IMG/VR virus record: IMGVR_UViG_3300008259_000298
Coordinates: 1-21,726 of that record
Reading direction: 5' to 3' (one strand)
From: a virus
Length of the DNA stretch: 21,726 bases
Below the pieces are notes generated by a model. The model made no database searches, had not been told where the DNA came from, and saw nothing but the letters and a program-made list of their open reading frames with translations. The position numbers and the translations under genes are program-made. Shown piece by piece: positions 11,964 through 19,364 of this stretch; position 1 is the first letter of the stretch, and every line of letters starts with the position of its first letter.

Positions 11964-12058
11964 TTAAAATTTTAATCAATATAAATAAATATTTAGAAAT
12001 TATTATTTGGAAGCATTTTAACAAACTTAGAAACAAGAGATTAAAAAATGGCAAATGA
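11960..12058 (+). CDS. Tiny basic protein (32 aa)
   Basis: ATGA-coupled to the GH73-type gene. Sequence KILININKYLEIIIWKHF followed by a basic tail (NKLRNKRLKNGK). A short amphipathic helix with a lysine/arginine end; could be membrane-associated. No family recognised. Confidence 0.4.
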   Translation: MIKILININKYLEIIIWKHFNKLRNKRLKNGK

Positions 12059-12158
12059 AACCACTTCAAGCAGTCTTGCGGTCTTATATACCAATCGCAA
12101 ATCCAAAGGGACTTATAGAGTTTATAAAACTAAAAAGATGCCTAGAAAGAAAAAATGA
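12048..12158 (+). CDS. Small basic protein (36 aa)
   Basis: ATG 12048 overlaps the previous gene by 11 bases and its TGA overlaps the next ATG (12155). Sequence MANETTSSSLAVLY, then NRKSKGTYRVYKTKK and a basic end. The first eight residues are identical to those of the capsid protein at 19365, though the codons differ. Another frame, 12055-12183, competes for the same DNA; the end overlap favours this one. Confidence 0.45.
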   Translation: MANETTSSSLAVLYTNRKSKGTYRVYKTKKMPRKKK

Positions 12159-12183
12159 AAAAACCAATTTGGGAAAGAAATAG
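12055..12183 (+). CDS. Alternative overlapping small frame (42 aa)
   Basis: Starts ATGA-coupled to the 11960-12058 gene and runs to TAG at 12181. Sequence KPLQAVLRSYIPIANPKGL, then IEFIKLKRCLERK, a plausible helical protein. It competes with the frame 12048-12158. Given only sequence, either or both might be translated; listed at low confidence. Confidence 0.25.
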   Translation: MKPLQAVLRSYIPIANPKGLIEFIKLKRCLERKNEKTNLGKK

Positions 12184-12328
12184 GCCAGCAAGTTTAGGAA
12201 AGCCAAAACCCTTTAATAAAAAATCTAAAGCCTATAAAACAGCTAGGCGTTCTGCCGGTCAAAAATTTGGCAAGAAAAGCAGCTTTGTTAAAAATTTATA
12301 TATTGCCAAGAAATTGAAATTAAAATGA
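12155..12328 (+). CDS. Small basic protein (57 aa)
   Basis: ATGA at both ends, coupling it to neighbours. MKKPIWERNRPASLGKPKP, then a K/R/S-rich region (SKAYKTARRSAGQKFGKKSS) and FVKNLYIAKKLKLK. The high positive charge suits DNA or RNA binding. Similar in style to the DUF6321-like protein at 14482. No named family can be assigned with confidence. Confidence 0.55.
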   Translation: MKKPIWERNRPASLGKPKPFNKKSKAYKTARRSAGQKFGKKSSFVKNLYIAKKLKLK

Positions 12329-12648
12329 ATATAGACAAAATAGTTTTTGGAAGCAGAACTGTTAAGTTAGATTTCATAGACAAAGACACAGCAGATAAGA
12401 AAAAAATTTTTGGAGAGTTCCACCCTGACAAGAATGAAATAACTTTAGATAAATCTTTAGATAATATGCAGCTTATTAATACACTCATGCACGAATTAAA
12501 TCATTTATTGTTTGATGAATATAAACTTGAGTTAAGCGCAAAATCAGAGGAGTTAGTATGCAACAGCCTAGCAAATGGAATGTGTCATATTTTATATCAA
12601 AACCAAGACTTACTTGACTTTCTTTACAAATCCCTAAAAAAAGACTAA
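12325..12648 (+). CDS. Small HExxH zinc metallopeptidase-like protein
   Basis: 107 residues, ATGA-coupled. H56-E57-L-N-H60 in TLMHELNHLLFDE is a zinc-protease signature, with a likely third ligand at E75/E76 (KSEELVCNSLANG) after a helix, as in minimal gluzincin or ImmA-like folds. The N-terminus has short strands (KIVFGSRTVKLDFID, GEFHPDKNEITLDKS). ImmA-like phage proteins can cleave repressors; other phage forms are tail- or host-targeting. The substrate is not indicated. Confidence 0.7.
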   Translation: MNIDKIVFGSRTVKLDFIDKDTADKKKIFGEFHPDKNEITLDKSLDNMQLINTLMHELNHLLFDEYKLELSAKSEELVCNSLANGMCHILYQNQDLLDFLYKSLKKD

Positions 12649-12654
12649 AGAACA

Positions 12655-12677
12655 ATTAACGAACATAATCGGTTAAT
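12655..12677 (+). promoter_or_regulatory. Inverted repeat just before the ParB-like gene
   Basis: ATTAAC (12655-12660) and GTTAAT (12672-12677) are perfect complements with an 11-base spacer, ending at the base before ATG 12678, where no Shine-Dalgarno is visible. It could be an operator or a hairpin at the start site. Short and AT-rich, so chance is possible. Confidence 0.3.
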
Positions 12678-13289
12678 ATGGAATTAGTTAAAAAGAAGGT
12701 ATCTGAATTAATACCCTACATAAACAACAGTAGGAATCATAGTGAAGAACAAATAACTCAAATTGCATCAAGTATAAAAGAATTTGGATTTACTAATCCT
12801 ATTTTAATTGACCAAGACAACTCAATCATAGCTGGTCATGGAAGATTGCAGGCAGTTAAAAAATTAGGATATGAGGAAGTTTCTTGTATTGTAATTTCTG
12901 GGCTATCAAAGACTCAAATCAAAGCACTAATTATAGCCGATAATCAATTAGCATTAAATGCAAGCTGGGACATAGATAAACTATCTTTAGAACTAGACAG
13001 TCTAAAAGATGATAATTTTAATTTAGATATATTAGGATTTAATAATGACTTCTTAAAAGATATTCAGGAAGAAATAATCCCATTGTCAGATTTGCCGGAA
13101 ATAAAAGATGGCGATAAAGAACCATTCCAACAAATGACATTTATTATCCATGACTCTCAAATCAAGTTTATTAATCTAGCATTAGAGAAGGTTAAAAGTA
13201 AATTTGACTTAAAGAATGAATATAATCAGAACATTAATGGAAATGCTATAACAGAAATATGCAAGAATTTTTATGAATCTCACAGCTAA
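12678..13289 (+). CDS. ParB/Srx-like nuclease-domain protein
   Basis: 203 residues. The N-terminal domain reads SELIPYINNSRNHSEEQITQ, SSIKEFGFTNPILIDQDNSI, then IAGHGRLQAVKKLGYEEVSC and ADNQLALNASWD: the ParB-like fold with the GHGR nucleotide/phosphate-binding loop. The C-terminal part (QMTFIIHDSQIKF, NGNAITEICKNF) is found on phage ParB-like proteins next to DNA-modification genes. Unlike ParB-methylase fusions there is no methyltransferase. Overlaps the Mom-like gene by 17 bases, suggesting a joint role in DNA modification or its regulation. Confidence 0.75.
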   Translation: MELVKKKVSELIPYINNSRNHSEEQITQIASSIKEFGFTNPILIDQDNSIIAGHGRLQAVKKLGYEEVSCIVISGLSKTQIKALIIADNQLALNASWDIDKLSLELDSLKDDNFNLDILGFNNDFLKDIQEEIIPLSDLPEIKDGDKEPFQQMTFIIHDSQIKFINLALEKVKSKFDLKNEYNQNINGNAITEICKNFYESHS

Positions 13290-13974
13290 AGACATCATAG
13301 TTAAAGCTATATCTTCTCAGGACGCCAATAAGATAGTTAAAAGAATTCATTATTCAGGCAAGGTTGTGCAGAATTCTATATTGCATCTAGGAGTATTCTT
13401 AGACAATAAACTTCATGGTGCTATGCAATTTGGAAACCCAATAGATAAAAGAAAAGTGCTGCCATTAGTCAAAGATACTAAATGGAATAATATGTTAGAA
13501 TTAAACAGAATGGCTTTTAATGATATTCTCCCAAGAAATAGTGAAAGCAGAGCTTTAGGAGTAGCATTTAGATTAATTAAAAAGAATTACCCTCATATAG
13601 AATGGATTTTATCATTCTCTGATGGAACTCAATGTGGAGATGGAACTATTTATAGAGCAAGTGGATTTGTATTAACCGGCATAAATAAAAATCAAACAAT
13701 CCACGAGCTGCCTACTGGAGAAATAGTAGCCAAGCATGGAACATCTAAAAGAGATTTTACTGGAAGCAAAAGACTTCAGGGTTATCAATTAAGATATATT
13801 TACTTTCTCAACCCAAAAGCTAAAGAAAGATTAACAGTTCCAATAATCCCATTTTCAAAAATATATGAAATAGGGGCAGGAATGTATAAAGGTTTGCGAG
13901 TGCCTAATAGTAGGGTTTCTGACGACCAGTTAGAAAAAGATGGTGCGAATCCAATCCACTCGCTCCACAAATGA
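13273..13974 (+). CDS. Mom-like DNA-modification acyltransferase
   Basis: 233 residues resembling phage Mu Mom (GNAT-like fold): RIHYSGKVVQNSILHLGVF, a second strand (KLHGAMQFGNP), then MLELNRMAFNDILPRNSESR, ALGVAFRLIKKNYPHIEWIL, SFSDGTQCGDGTIYRASGF and the C-terminal stretch. Mom converts adenine to a carbamoylmethyl derivative that blocks many restriction enzymes. The family link rests on the overall motif order, not on a confirmed active site. It lies directly before terminase genes, so modification would precede packaging. Confidence 0.7.
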   Translation: MNLTAKDIIVKAISSQDANKIVKRIHYSGKVVQNSILHLGVFLDNKLHGAMQFGNPIDKRKVLPLVKDTKWNNMLELNRMAFNDILPRNSESRALGVAFRLIKKNYPHIEWILSFSDGTQCGDGTIYRASGFVLTGINKNQTIHELPTGEIVAKHGTSKRDFTGSKRLQGYQLRYIYFLNPKAKERLTVPIIPFSKIYEIGAGMYKGLRVPNSRVSDDQLEKDGANPIHSLHK

Positions 13975-13975
13975 T

Positions 13976-14335
13976 ATGGATAATAAAAAAGTTGGAAGAC
14001 CAAAATTAAATATAGACCCTGAAACAGTAAGAAAATTAGCTAGATTACATTGTAGCATGGAAGAAATGGCTAGCTTTTTTGGCTGCCATAGAGATACTTT
14101 GCACAATAATTTTTCAGCAGAAATAGACAAAGGGAGAGCAGAGGGTAATATATCTCTTAGAAGGAAACAATGGCAGATGGCAGTAGAGAAGGGTAATGTT
14201 GTAATGTTAATCTGGCTCGGTAAGCAAATGCTAGGTCAAGTTAATGAAAGACTAGATTCTGATTCTGATGCACCATTACCAATTTATGATATAGTAGAAG
14301 AACCTAAAGAAATAATAGAATCTAAAAATGAGTAA
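13976..14335 (+). CDS. Small terminase-like DNA-binding protein
   Basis: 119 residues from ATG 13976, one base after the Mom-like stop; a TTG at 13940 would overlap that gene. Begins KKVGRPKLNIDPETVRKLA, then a helix-turn-helix (CSMEEMASFFGCHRDTLHNN), a basic helix (GRAEGNISLRRKQWQMAVEK), then VVMLIWLGKQMLGQ and an acidic tail (EEPKEIIESKNE). This is the layout of short TerS-type proteins next to TerL. It would bind the packaging site and load TerL. Four short genes separate it from TerL. Confidence 0.7.
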   Translation: MDNKKVGRPKLNIDPETVRKLARLHCSMEEMASFFGCHRDTLHNNFSAEIDKGRAEGNISLRRKQWQMAVEKGNVVMLIWLGKQMLGQVNERLDSDSDAPLPIYDIVEEPKEIIESKNE

Positions 14336-14489
14336 ATGTTTATTTTGTAAAAAAGAAATGCTAAATAAATTAGAGCAGCATATAAAAGCGTGTAATGGTT
14401 GCATTGTTAAATTGTTAATGAAGAAACATAATCTAAAAATAAGACAGCCTGCACCGCCAATTATAGTTAAAAGTAAATTAAATGATTAA
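14328..14489 (+). CDS. Small zinc-finger-like protein (53 aa)
   Basis: Overlaps the small terminase by 8 bases. C4-x2-C7 (KCLFCKKEM) and C22-x2-C25 (KACNGCIVK), with H18 between, form a possible four-cysteine zinc site. The second half is basic and proline-containing (RQPAPPIIVKSKL). Such tiny zinc proteins occur in phage packaging regions, some linked to HNH nucleases; no catalytic residues here. Overlaps the next gene by 8 bases. Confidence 0.55.
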   Translation: MSKCLFCKKEMLNKLEQHIKACNGCIVKLLMKKHNLKIRQPAPPIIVKSKLND

Positions 14490-14805
14490 ATTTGCATTAA
14501 GAAAATCAGACAAAAACCCAAAAGGTGGTTTGACATCATCAGGCAGAGCAAGATACAATAGAGCAACTGGAAGTAATTTAAGACCACCAGTCAAAGATAG
14601 GCCAAATAGACTTTCTGAATATAGGCGCAAAGGTTCATTCCTAGTTAGAATGGGAAGTTCACAAGGAAGACTCTATGATGATAAGGGTAGAAAAACTAGG
14701 TTGAAACTAAGTTTAGAGGCGTGGGGTTATAAAGGCAAAAGTAAATCTGAAGCAGTAGCTTTAGGCAGAAGATATTTGAGGGCATATCAGAATAAAAAAA
14801 AGTAG
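14482..14805 (+). CDS. DUF6321-like basic protein
   Basis: 107 residues. KSDKNPKGGLTSSGRARYNR, then ATGSNLRPPVKD, then RRKGSFLVRMGSSQG and DDKGRKTRLKLSLEAWGY. The string NPKGGLT..GR..YNRATG..L.PPV with a later S-F-x-x-R-M and K-G-R-x-T-R-x-x-x-x-L is the DUF6321 pattern as I recall it. Highly basic; DNA- or virion-associated role is possible. Between the terminase subunits, as small accessory genes often are. Confidence 0.65.
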   Translation: MIKFALRKSDKNPKGGLTSSGRARYNRATGSNLRPPVKDRPNRLSEYRRKGSFLVRMGSSQGRLYDDKGRKTRLKLSLEAWGYKGKSKSEAVALGRRYLRAYQNKKK

Positions 14806-15026
14806 TGGAATATTTTGTTATATTCTTCTTGCTTATATTTAATGGGCAGGAATATAGGCCAGTCTTTTTAAAAATGGAAGATAATAGAAGATTTAAGACT
14901 TTAGAAGATTGCTATAAATTCGGCGATAAACAAGCTGATTTAATTATAGAAACTTTAAACGAACAAGGTATAGTATATAAAGATTTGGTATTCAAATGTG
15001 TGGAAGAAAAAAGCCAAGAAATATGA
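14805..15026 (+). CDS. Hypothetical protein with N-terminal hydrophobic segment
   Basis: 73 residues from a GTG overlapping the previous stop by one base. The first ~13 residues (EYFVIFFLLIFNG) are a short membrane or signal segment without a lipobox. The rest reads RPVFLKMEDNRRFKTLEDCY, then GDKQADLIIETLNEQGIV, ending KDLVFKCVEEK, with two cysteines that could form a disulphide if exported. No family recognised. Confidence 0.55.
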   Translation: MEYFVIFFLLIFNGQEYRPVFLKMEDNRRFKTLEDCYKFGDKQADLIIETLNEQGIVYKDLVFKCVEEKSQEI

Positions 15027-15172
15027 TTGATAGGAAGCAAAGAGGTTCTAACGATTTAGAAGTTGTCATTCACGATTTAAAAAAAGAAATAGATAGACTG
15101 AACGAGGAAGTCCAAGCAAAACAAATTGAAATAAAACTTCTAGAAGAAGCTATTAATAACAAACCAGAGTAA
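15023..15172 (+). CDS. Small coiled-coil protein (49 aa)
   Basis: ATGA-coupled to the preceding gene. DRKQRGSNDLEVVIHDLKKE, then IDRLNEEVQAKQIEIKLLEE: a continuous coiled coil of about 35 residues. It ends 7 bases before TerL. Could be a terminase accessory or simply a small helical factor; no direct evidence. Confidence 0.5.
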   Translation: MIDRKQRGSNDLEVVIHDLKKEIDRLNEEVQAKQIEIKLLEEAINNKPE

Positions 15173-15179
15173 TTAGGTT

Positions 15180-16412
15180 ATGTCTTTTAGCAAACCTCAA
15201 CTTGCTGTTTATACTTGTCCCAATAGATTTAGAGTTTTAATTACTGGCAGAAGATTCGGTAAGACTCATTTAGCTATGTATGAACTATTAAGATTCGCCA
15301 GCCGCAAACCCAATTCAAAGATATTCTATGTTGCACCCACTTACAGAATGGCTAAGGAAATTATGTGGAAGCAATTAAAGAAAAAAGTAACTGAGCATAA
15401 ATGGATTAAATATGCCAATGAAACAGAACTATCCTTAACATTAAGGAATGGAAGCCAGATAAGTCTTAAAGGCGCAGATAAATCTCCTGATAATTTAAGA
15501 GGAGTTGGTTTAGATTTTTTATTACTTGACGAATATGCAGATATTCCTTTTGAGGCTTGGTCAGAAGTTTTGAGGCCAACTATTTCAGACCGCCATGTAA
15601 CTGGAAATGTATTATTTGTTGGAACGCCTAGAGGCTTTGGAAATTGGTCTTATGAGATATATCAAAAAGGTTTAGGCGCAGACCCAGAATGGAAGTCTTT
15701 TAAATATACAACATTAGATGGCGGTCAAGTAGACCAAGATGAAATTGACCAAGCTATGAAAGATTTAGATGAAAGAACATTTAGACAAGAATATATGGCT
15801 AGCTTTGAAACATATAGTGGAGTTGTTTATTATAATTTTAGCAGAGATGATAATGTTAGAAAATGCACTTATGACAAAGATTCAATTATTCATGTGGGAC
15901 TCGACTTTAACATTGACCCCATGAGTGCTTGCTTATTTCATATTAAGAACGGAAACATAGAAGTCTTTGATGAAATAGTAATATATAGTTCAAATACTGA
16001 CGAATTTATTGATGAATTGCTATCAAGATATAATAAAAACAAAATAATTATTTACCCTGACCCAGCTTCTAGACAAAGAAAAACATCTGCCGGCGGTAGA
16101 ACCGATTTAACCATCTTGCAAAATGCCGGATTTATTGTTAAATGTAAATCTACTCATGCTTTAGTAAGAGATAGAATTAACTCTGTGAATTCTAAATTGA
16201 AAGCATTTGATGGTAAGAGAAGTATCTTTATAGATGGTTCTTGCAAAACATTGATTAATAGTCTAATGAAACAAATTTACAAAGAAGGCACAACGCAACC
16301 AGAAAAGAATAACGGATATGACCATATGACTGACGCTCTAGGGTATGCAATAGAATTTTTATTTCCGATTACTTCCAATCTTCCAAAATCACAACCTAAG
16401 AGATTTTCATAA
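15180..16412 (+). CDS. terL: Terminase large subunit
   Basis: 410 residues, a normal length. Walker A is GRRFGKT at 23-29, Walker B the hydrophobic strand ending D117-E118 (LDFLLLDEYADI), with motif III near VLFVGTPRG. The C-terminal nuclease has the first acidic strand HVGLDFNIDPMS at about 240, then YPDPASRQRK and the final DHMTDALGYAIEF, whose aspartates complete the metal site. It powers packaging into the procapsid and cuts DNA at ends. Stop overlaps the portal start (TAATG). The gene looks intact. Confidence 0.9.
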   Translation: MSFSKPQLAVYTCPNRFRVLITGRRFGKTHLAMYELLRFASRKPNSKIFYVAPTYRMAKEIMWKQLKKKVTEHKWIKYANETELSLTLRNGSQISLKGADKSPDNLRGVGLDFLLLDEYADIPFEAWSEVLRPTISDRHVTGNVLFVGTPRGFGNWSYEIYQKGLGADPEWKSFKYTTLDGGQVDQDEIDQAMKDLDERTFRQEYMASFETYSGVVYYNFSRDDNVRKCTYDKDSIIHVGLDFNIDPMSACLFHIKNGNIEVFDEIVIYSSNTDEFIDELLSRYNKNKIIIYPDPASRQRKTSAGGRTDLTILQNAGFIVKCKSTHALVRDRINSVNSKLKAFDGKRSIFIDGSCKTLINSLMKQIYKEGTTQPEKNNGYDHMTDALGYAIEFLFPITSNLPKSQPKRFS

Positions 16413-16588
16413 TGGCATATTCAAGACAAGAAATGGAAAGGCAACATTCTCAATATCAGGGAATGATTACAAGATGGGAATATTTTATTCGTTCATATTT
16501 AGGCGGCAAAGAATACAAAGATGGAAAATTTTTACAGCAATATAAATTAGAATTAATGCTTCTATCTATGGACATTGTTGGGTGCTAG
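16412..16588 (+). pseudogene. Portal protein, N-terminal fragment (frameshift/deletion)
   Basis: Starts TAATG-coupled to terL, as a real portal start would. Encodes AYSRQEMERQHSQYQGMITR, then WEYFIRSYLGGKEYKDGKFL and QYKLEL, the opening of this portal family, and then meets TAG at 16586. The rest of the portal continues in another frame. The break of sense is near 16553-16557: upstream frame reads YKLEL, downstream frame reads NASIYGHCW. Relatives as I recall them carry roughly 75-80 residues between these points, so this is a deletion plus frame change, not a single-base slip. Confidence 0.65.
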
Positions 16589-17601
16589 TAGATAAGCCAT
16601 CAACTAATGTTTATACGAGAGCAGAAGAATTAGAACAAGGAATTAGACCCTATTTAAATATCTATACTCCTGAAAATATTTATGACTGGCATTATTCAAG
16701 AAGCGACTCAGGATATTATGTTTTAGATTATTTAAAAATTAGAGAGTCAATAGATGAGAATGGAGAATATTTTAAACTTTGGTATTTAGATAAAATTGAT
16801 ACAGTTTATGTTTCATCTAAAAATAGAGATGAGCCTAAATTAATTGAATCGCTGCCAAATCCAATAAACAGAATTCCAGCAGTTATTATTTACAATCAAA
16901 GAAGTCCAATGAGAGGTATTGGAGTATCTGATTTAACTGACATAGCTGATTTACAAAAAGCAATTTACAATGAACTGTCTGAGATTGAACAAATTATTAG
17001 AATATCAAACCACCCTTCATTAGTTAAGACAAGAGATACTGACGCTACTGCTGGCGCAGGTTCTATTATAGAAATTCCTGATAACATTGATGCTAATTTA
17101 AAACCTTATATTTTACAACCAAGTGGAAGTAATTTAGATGGTGTATTAAAATCTATTGAGCATAAAGTTGATGCAATAAATAGATTATCTCATGTTGGCG
17201 CAATTAGAGCGACTGGAGAAAGAATACAATCTGGCATAGCGCTAAGAACCGAATTCCAATTATTAAATGCTAAACTTGCTGAGAAAGCAAAACTTATGGA
17301 ATTAGCAGAAGAACAAATTTGGAGATTATATGCTATCTGGCAAGAAGAACAATTTGATGGCAAAATAACTTATCCAACATCATTTGACATTAGAGATTGG
17401 GCAACTGACTTAGAATTATTACAACAAGCTAAAACAAGTAATATTAAATCATCTACTTTCAATAAAGAATTAGATAAACAAATTGCAAGAACAGTAATTG
17501 ATGATGACGAAACATTAGTTGTTATTGATTCTGAGATTGAGCAAAATACTCAGGCATTAGGAGAATTTCCACAGCAACCTATAACTTTACCAACAGTTTA
17601 A
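16582..17601 (+). CDS. Portal protein, main part (339 aa from GTG)
   Basis: Frame is open from 16546; the first usable start is GTG 16582, giving 339 residues. Family signatures: VLVDKPSTN, ELEQGIRPYLNIYTPENIYD, IPAVIIYNQRSPMRGIGVSD, DIADLQKAIYNELSEIEQII, RISNHPSLVKT, then GAGSIIEIPD and INRLSHVGAIRATGERIQSG, LNAKLAEKAKLMELAEEQ. The portal forms the dodecameric ring at the head vertex through which DNA moves. The N-terminal part, encoded in a different frame at 16412-16588, is cut off here. Whether GTG is ever used is unknown. Confidence 0.8.
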   Translation: MLVDKPSTNVYTRAEELEQGIRPYLNIYTPENIYDWHYSRSDSGYYVLDYLKIRESIDENGEYFKLWYLDKIDTVYVSSKNRDEPKLIESLPNPINRIPAVIIYNQRSPMRGIGVSDLTDIADLQKAIYNELSEIEQIIRISNHPSLVKTRDTDATAGAGSIIEIPDNIDANLKPYILQPSGSNLDGVLKSIEHKVDAINRLSHVGAIRATGERIQSGIALRTEFQLLNAKLAEKAKLMELAEEQIWRLYAIWQEEQFDGKITYPTSFDIRDWATDLELLQQAKTSNIKSSTFNKELDKQIARTVIDDDETLVVIDSEIEQNTQALGEFPQQPITLPTV

Positions 17602-17602
17602 T

Positions 17603-18565
17603 GTGGCAACTCTTTTACAAGAACTTCAGGCAATAAGAGCAAAAGCAATAACCTCATTAGAGGATAAGCAACAAGAATTATTAATCAAAGCATTACAACA
17701 ATTAGAAAATAAAGTTGTTGAGACTGCACTTAATCTTCCTAATAGAAATGGAATTTTATTTGATACAAGACTTGCAATAGAGATTAGACCAAAATTACAA
17801 CAAGCAATAGAAGAACTATATTTAACTAAAGTCCAAACATTCATAAATGATTATGATAAGATTGCTGCAAACATTGTAGCGACTTATGGTAAGCTGCCAA
17901 TTCCTGCTGAGTTTAAACAAATCACAGAAATAGATTTGCAAGTTATCCAGCAGCTTAAAAAAATATCATTTAGTCAATTTCAAAATCTAGGAAATGAATT
18001 TGTAAATACTTTAGCGAATGAAGTTTATCAATCCACTTTAACCGGCAGGCCAGTTGTTGAAATGGTGCAAACTTTAAGAAGTAAAATTAATGGCATCTAT
18101 CAGCAATCAGATAATAAAAAAGCGCAAGAGTTAGTAGATTATATCGCCAACAATCCTAATGGCGCAGAAGTAAATACTGCTGTTAGCGAATTACAAACAA
18201 TCTATGGTAGAGATAGACTAGGAGATAACCTTAATAGATATGCAACTCAAATAGTTCAAGATTCTTTAATGGGTTTTGATGGCCAGTTTGCAAAGTTTAG
18301 AGCCGACCAATTAGGCTTAACTAGCTATGTTTATTATGGCTCAATCATTAGAGATAGTAGAGATTTCTGCATAGAAAATGCTAATAAGATATTTACTGAA
18401 GATGAAATTAGACAGAAATGGGCTGATGAAACATGGCAAGGCAAAGCACAAGGAGACCCATTTGTAGTTAGAGGTGGTTATAATTGCAGGCATCATTTCC
18501 AACCAGTCAATCCTGACTGGGGTATTGTCAATGAAGATGGCACTTTTGAATATACTTTAGAATAA
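17603..18565 (+). CDS. MuF-type minor head protein
   Basis: 320 residues from GTG 17603, overlapping nothing but following the portal stop by one base. The long N-terminal half is helical. The C-terminal domain shows the Mu gpF / SPP1 gp7 pattern: SYVYYGSIIRDSRDFCIENA, FTEDEIRQKWADETWQG, then DPFVVRGGYNCRHHFQPVNP. The conserved R-D-x-R-x-x-C and the N-C-R-H-x-x-x-P are present. Such proteins join portal and scaffold during head assembly and may be ejected with DNA. Confidence 0.85.
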   Translation: MATLLQELQAIRAKAITSLEDKQQELLIKALQQLENKVVETALNLPNRNGILFDTRLAIEIRPKLQQAIEELYLTKVQTFINDYDKIAANIVATYGKLPIPAEFKQITEIDLQVIQQLKKISFSQFQNLGNEFVNTLANEVYQSTLTGRPVVEMVQTLRSKINGIYQQSDNKKAQELVDYIANNPNGAEVNTAVSELQTIYGRDRLGDNLNRYATQIVQDSLMGFDGQFAKFRADQLGLTSYVYYGSIIRDSRDFCIENANKIFTEDEIRQKWADETWQGKAQGDPFVVRGGYNCRHHFQPVNPDWGIVNEDGTFEYTLE

Positions 18566-18627
18566 TAATTGCATTTTTACCGCACTACTGATAATTGAAT
18601 AATATTAATCAAGAAGGAGAACAAAAA

Positions 18628-19347
18628 ATGAACGACCAAGTAAAAAAAGAGTCGGTTGAGAATACAGCAACTCAGTCAAATGCTGGAGAAACAAAAGTTT
18701 CTGAAACTCAATCTGAGAACAAAATCTTTACTGAAGAACAAGTAGAGAACATAGTGCAAAGAAGATTAGAGAGATTTAAAAAATCTGTATCTAACAAACT
18801 TGATGGCATAGACATTGAAGAAGCCAAAAAGTTAATTGAGGAAAAGAAACAAAAAGAAATAGAACTCGCAAAACAACGAGGCGAGTTTGATAAAGTCTTA
18901 AAAGAGACTGTGTCAAAGAAGGACAGCAAAATTACGCAGTTGGAATCTGAATTATCTAAAATCAGAATAGATGAGACACTTGTTAATGTAGCTAGTGGAA
19001 TGAAAGCAGTTAAACCTGCTGAAGTTAAACAGTTATTAAGAAATAGTGTTCGTTTAAATGAGAATGGGGTAGTTGAAGTTGTCAATGACAATGGAACACC
19101 TAGATATTCAGAAAAAGGAGAACCAATGACTGTAAATGAATTGGTATCTGATTATTTAAAAAACAATCCACACCATGTTACTGCTACTCCAAGTGGCGCA
19201 GGTAGCAAGGGACAGATTGGTGGGGCAACACCAAAGCCTTTAAACATTGGTGCTTTGGACTTGAGCAAACCTGAAGACAGAAAATTATATTCTGAATACA
19301 GAAAGCAAAGAGACCAGAGTGTTTTTAAAATTAAACCAACAATATAA
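18628..19347 (+). CDS. Capsid scaffolding protein
   Basis: 239 residues from ATG 18628, eight bases after GAAGGAGA; an in-frame TTG at 18595 is not needed. Acidic and helical: TEEQVENIVQRRLERFKKSV, then EEAKKLIEEKKQKEIELAKQ, GEFDKVLKETVSKKDSKITQ and LESELSKIRIDETLVN, then a structured C-terminal part (PAEVKQLLRNSVRLNENGVV) and a linker GGATPKPLNIG. This matches the GP20/DUF4355 scaffold type directly before the capsid gene. It guides procapsid assembly and then leaves or is degraded. Confidence 0.8.
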   Translation: MNDQVKKESVENTATQSNAGETKVSETQSENKIFTEEQVENIVQRRLERFKKSVSNKLDGIDIEEAKKLIEEKKQKEIELAKQRGEFDKVLKETVSKKDSKITQLESELSKIRIDETLVNVASGMKAVKPAEVKQLLRNSVRLNENGVVEVVNDNGTPRYSEKGEPMTVNELVSDYLKNNPHHVTATPSGAGSKGQIGGATPKPLNIGALDLSKPEDRKLYSEYRKQRDQSVFKIKPTI

Positions 19348-19364
19348 AATAGGAAAAAAAAACT

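Noticed and set aside
16412-17601. Intron or intein in the portal gene
   Set aside because: Sequence is missing rather than added at the break, and there is no catalytic intron or intein motif.
18708-19091. 127-codon minus-strand frame
   Set aside because: Antisense shadow of the scaffold gene; Ser/Phe-rich translation without motifs.
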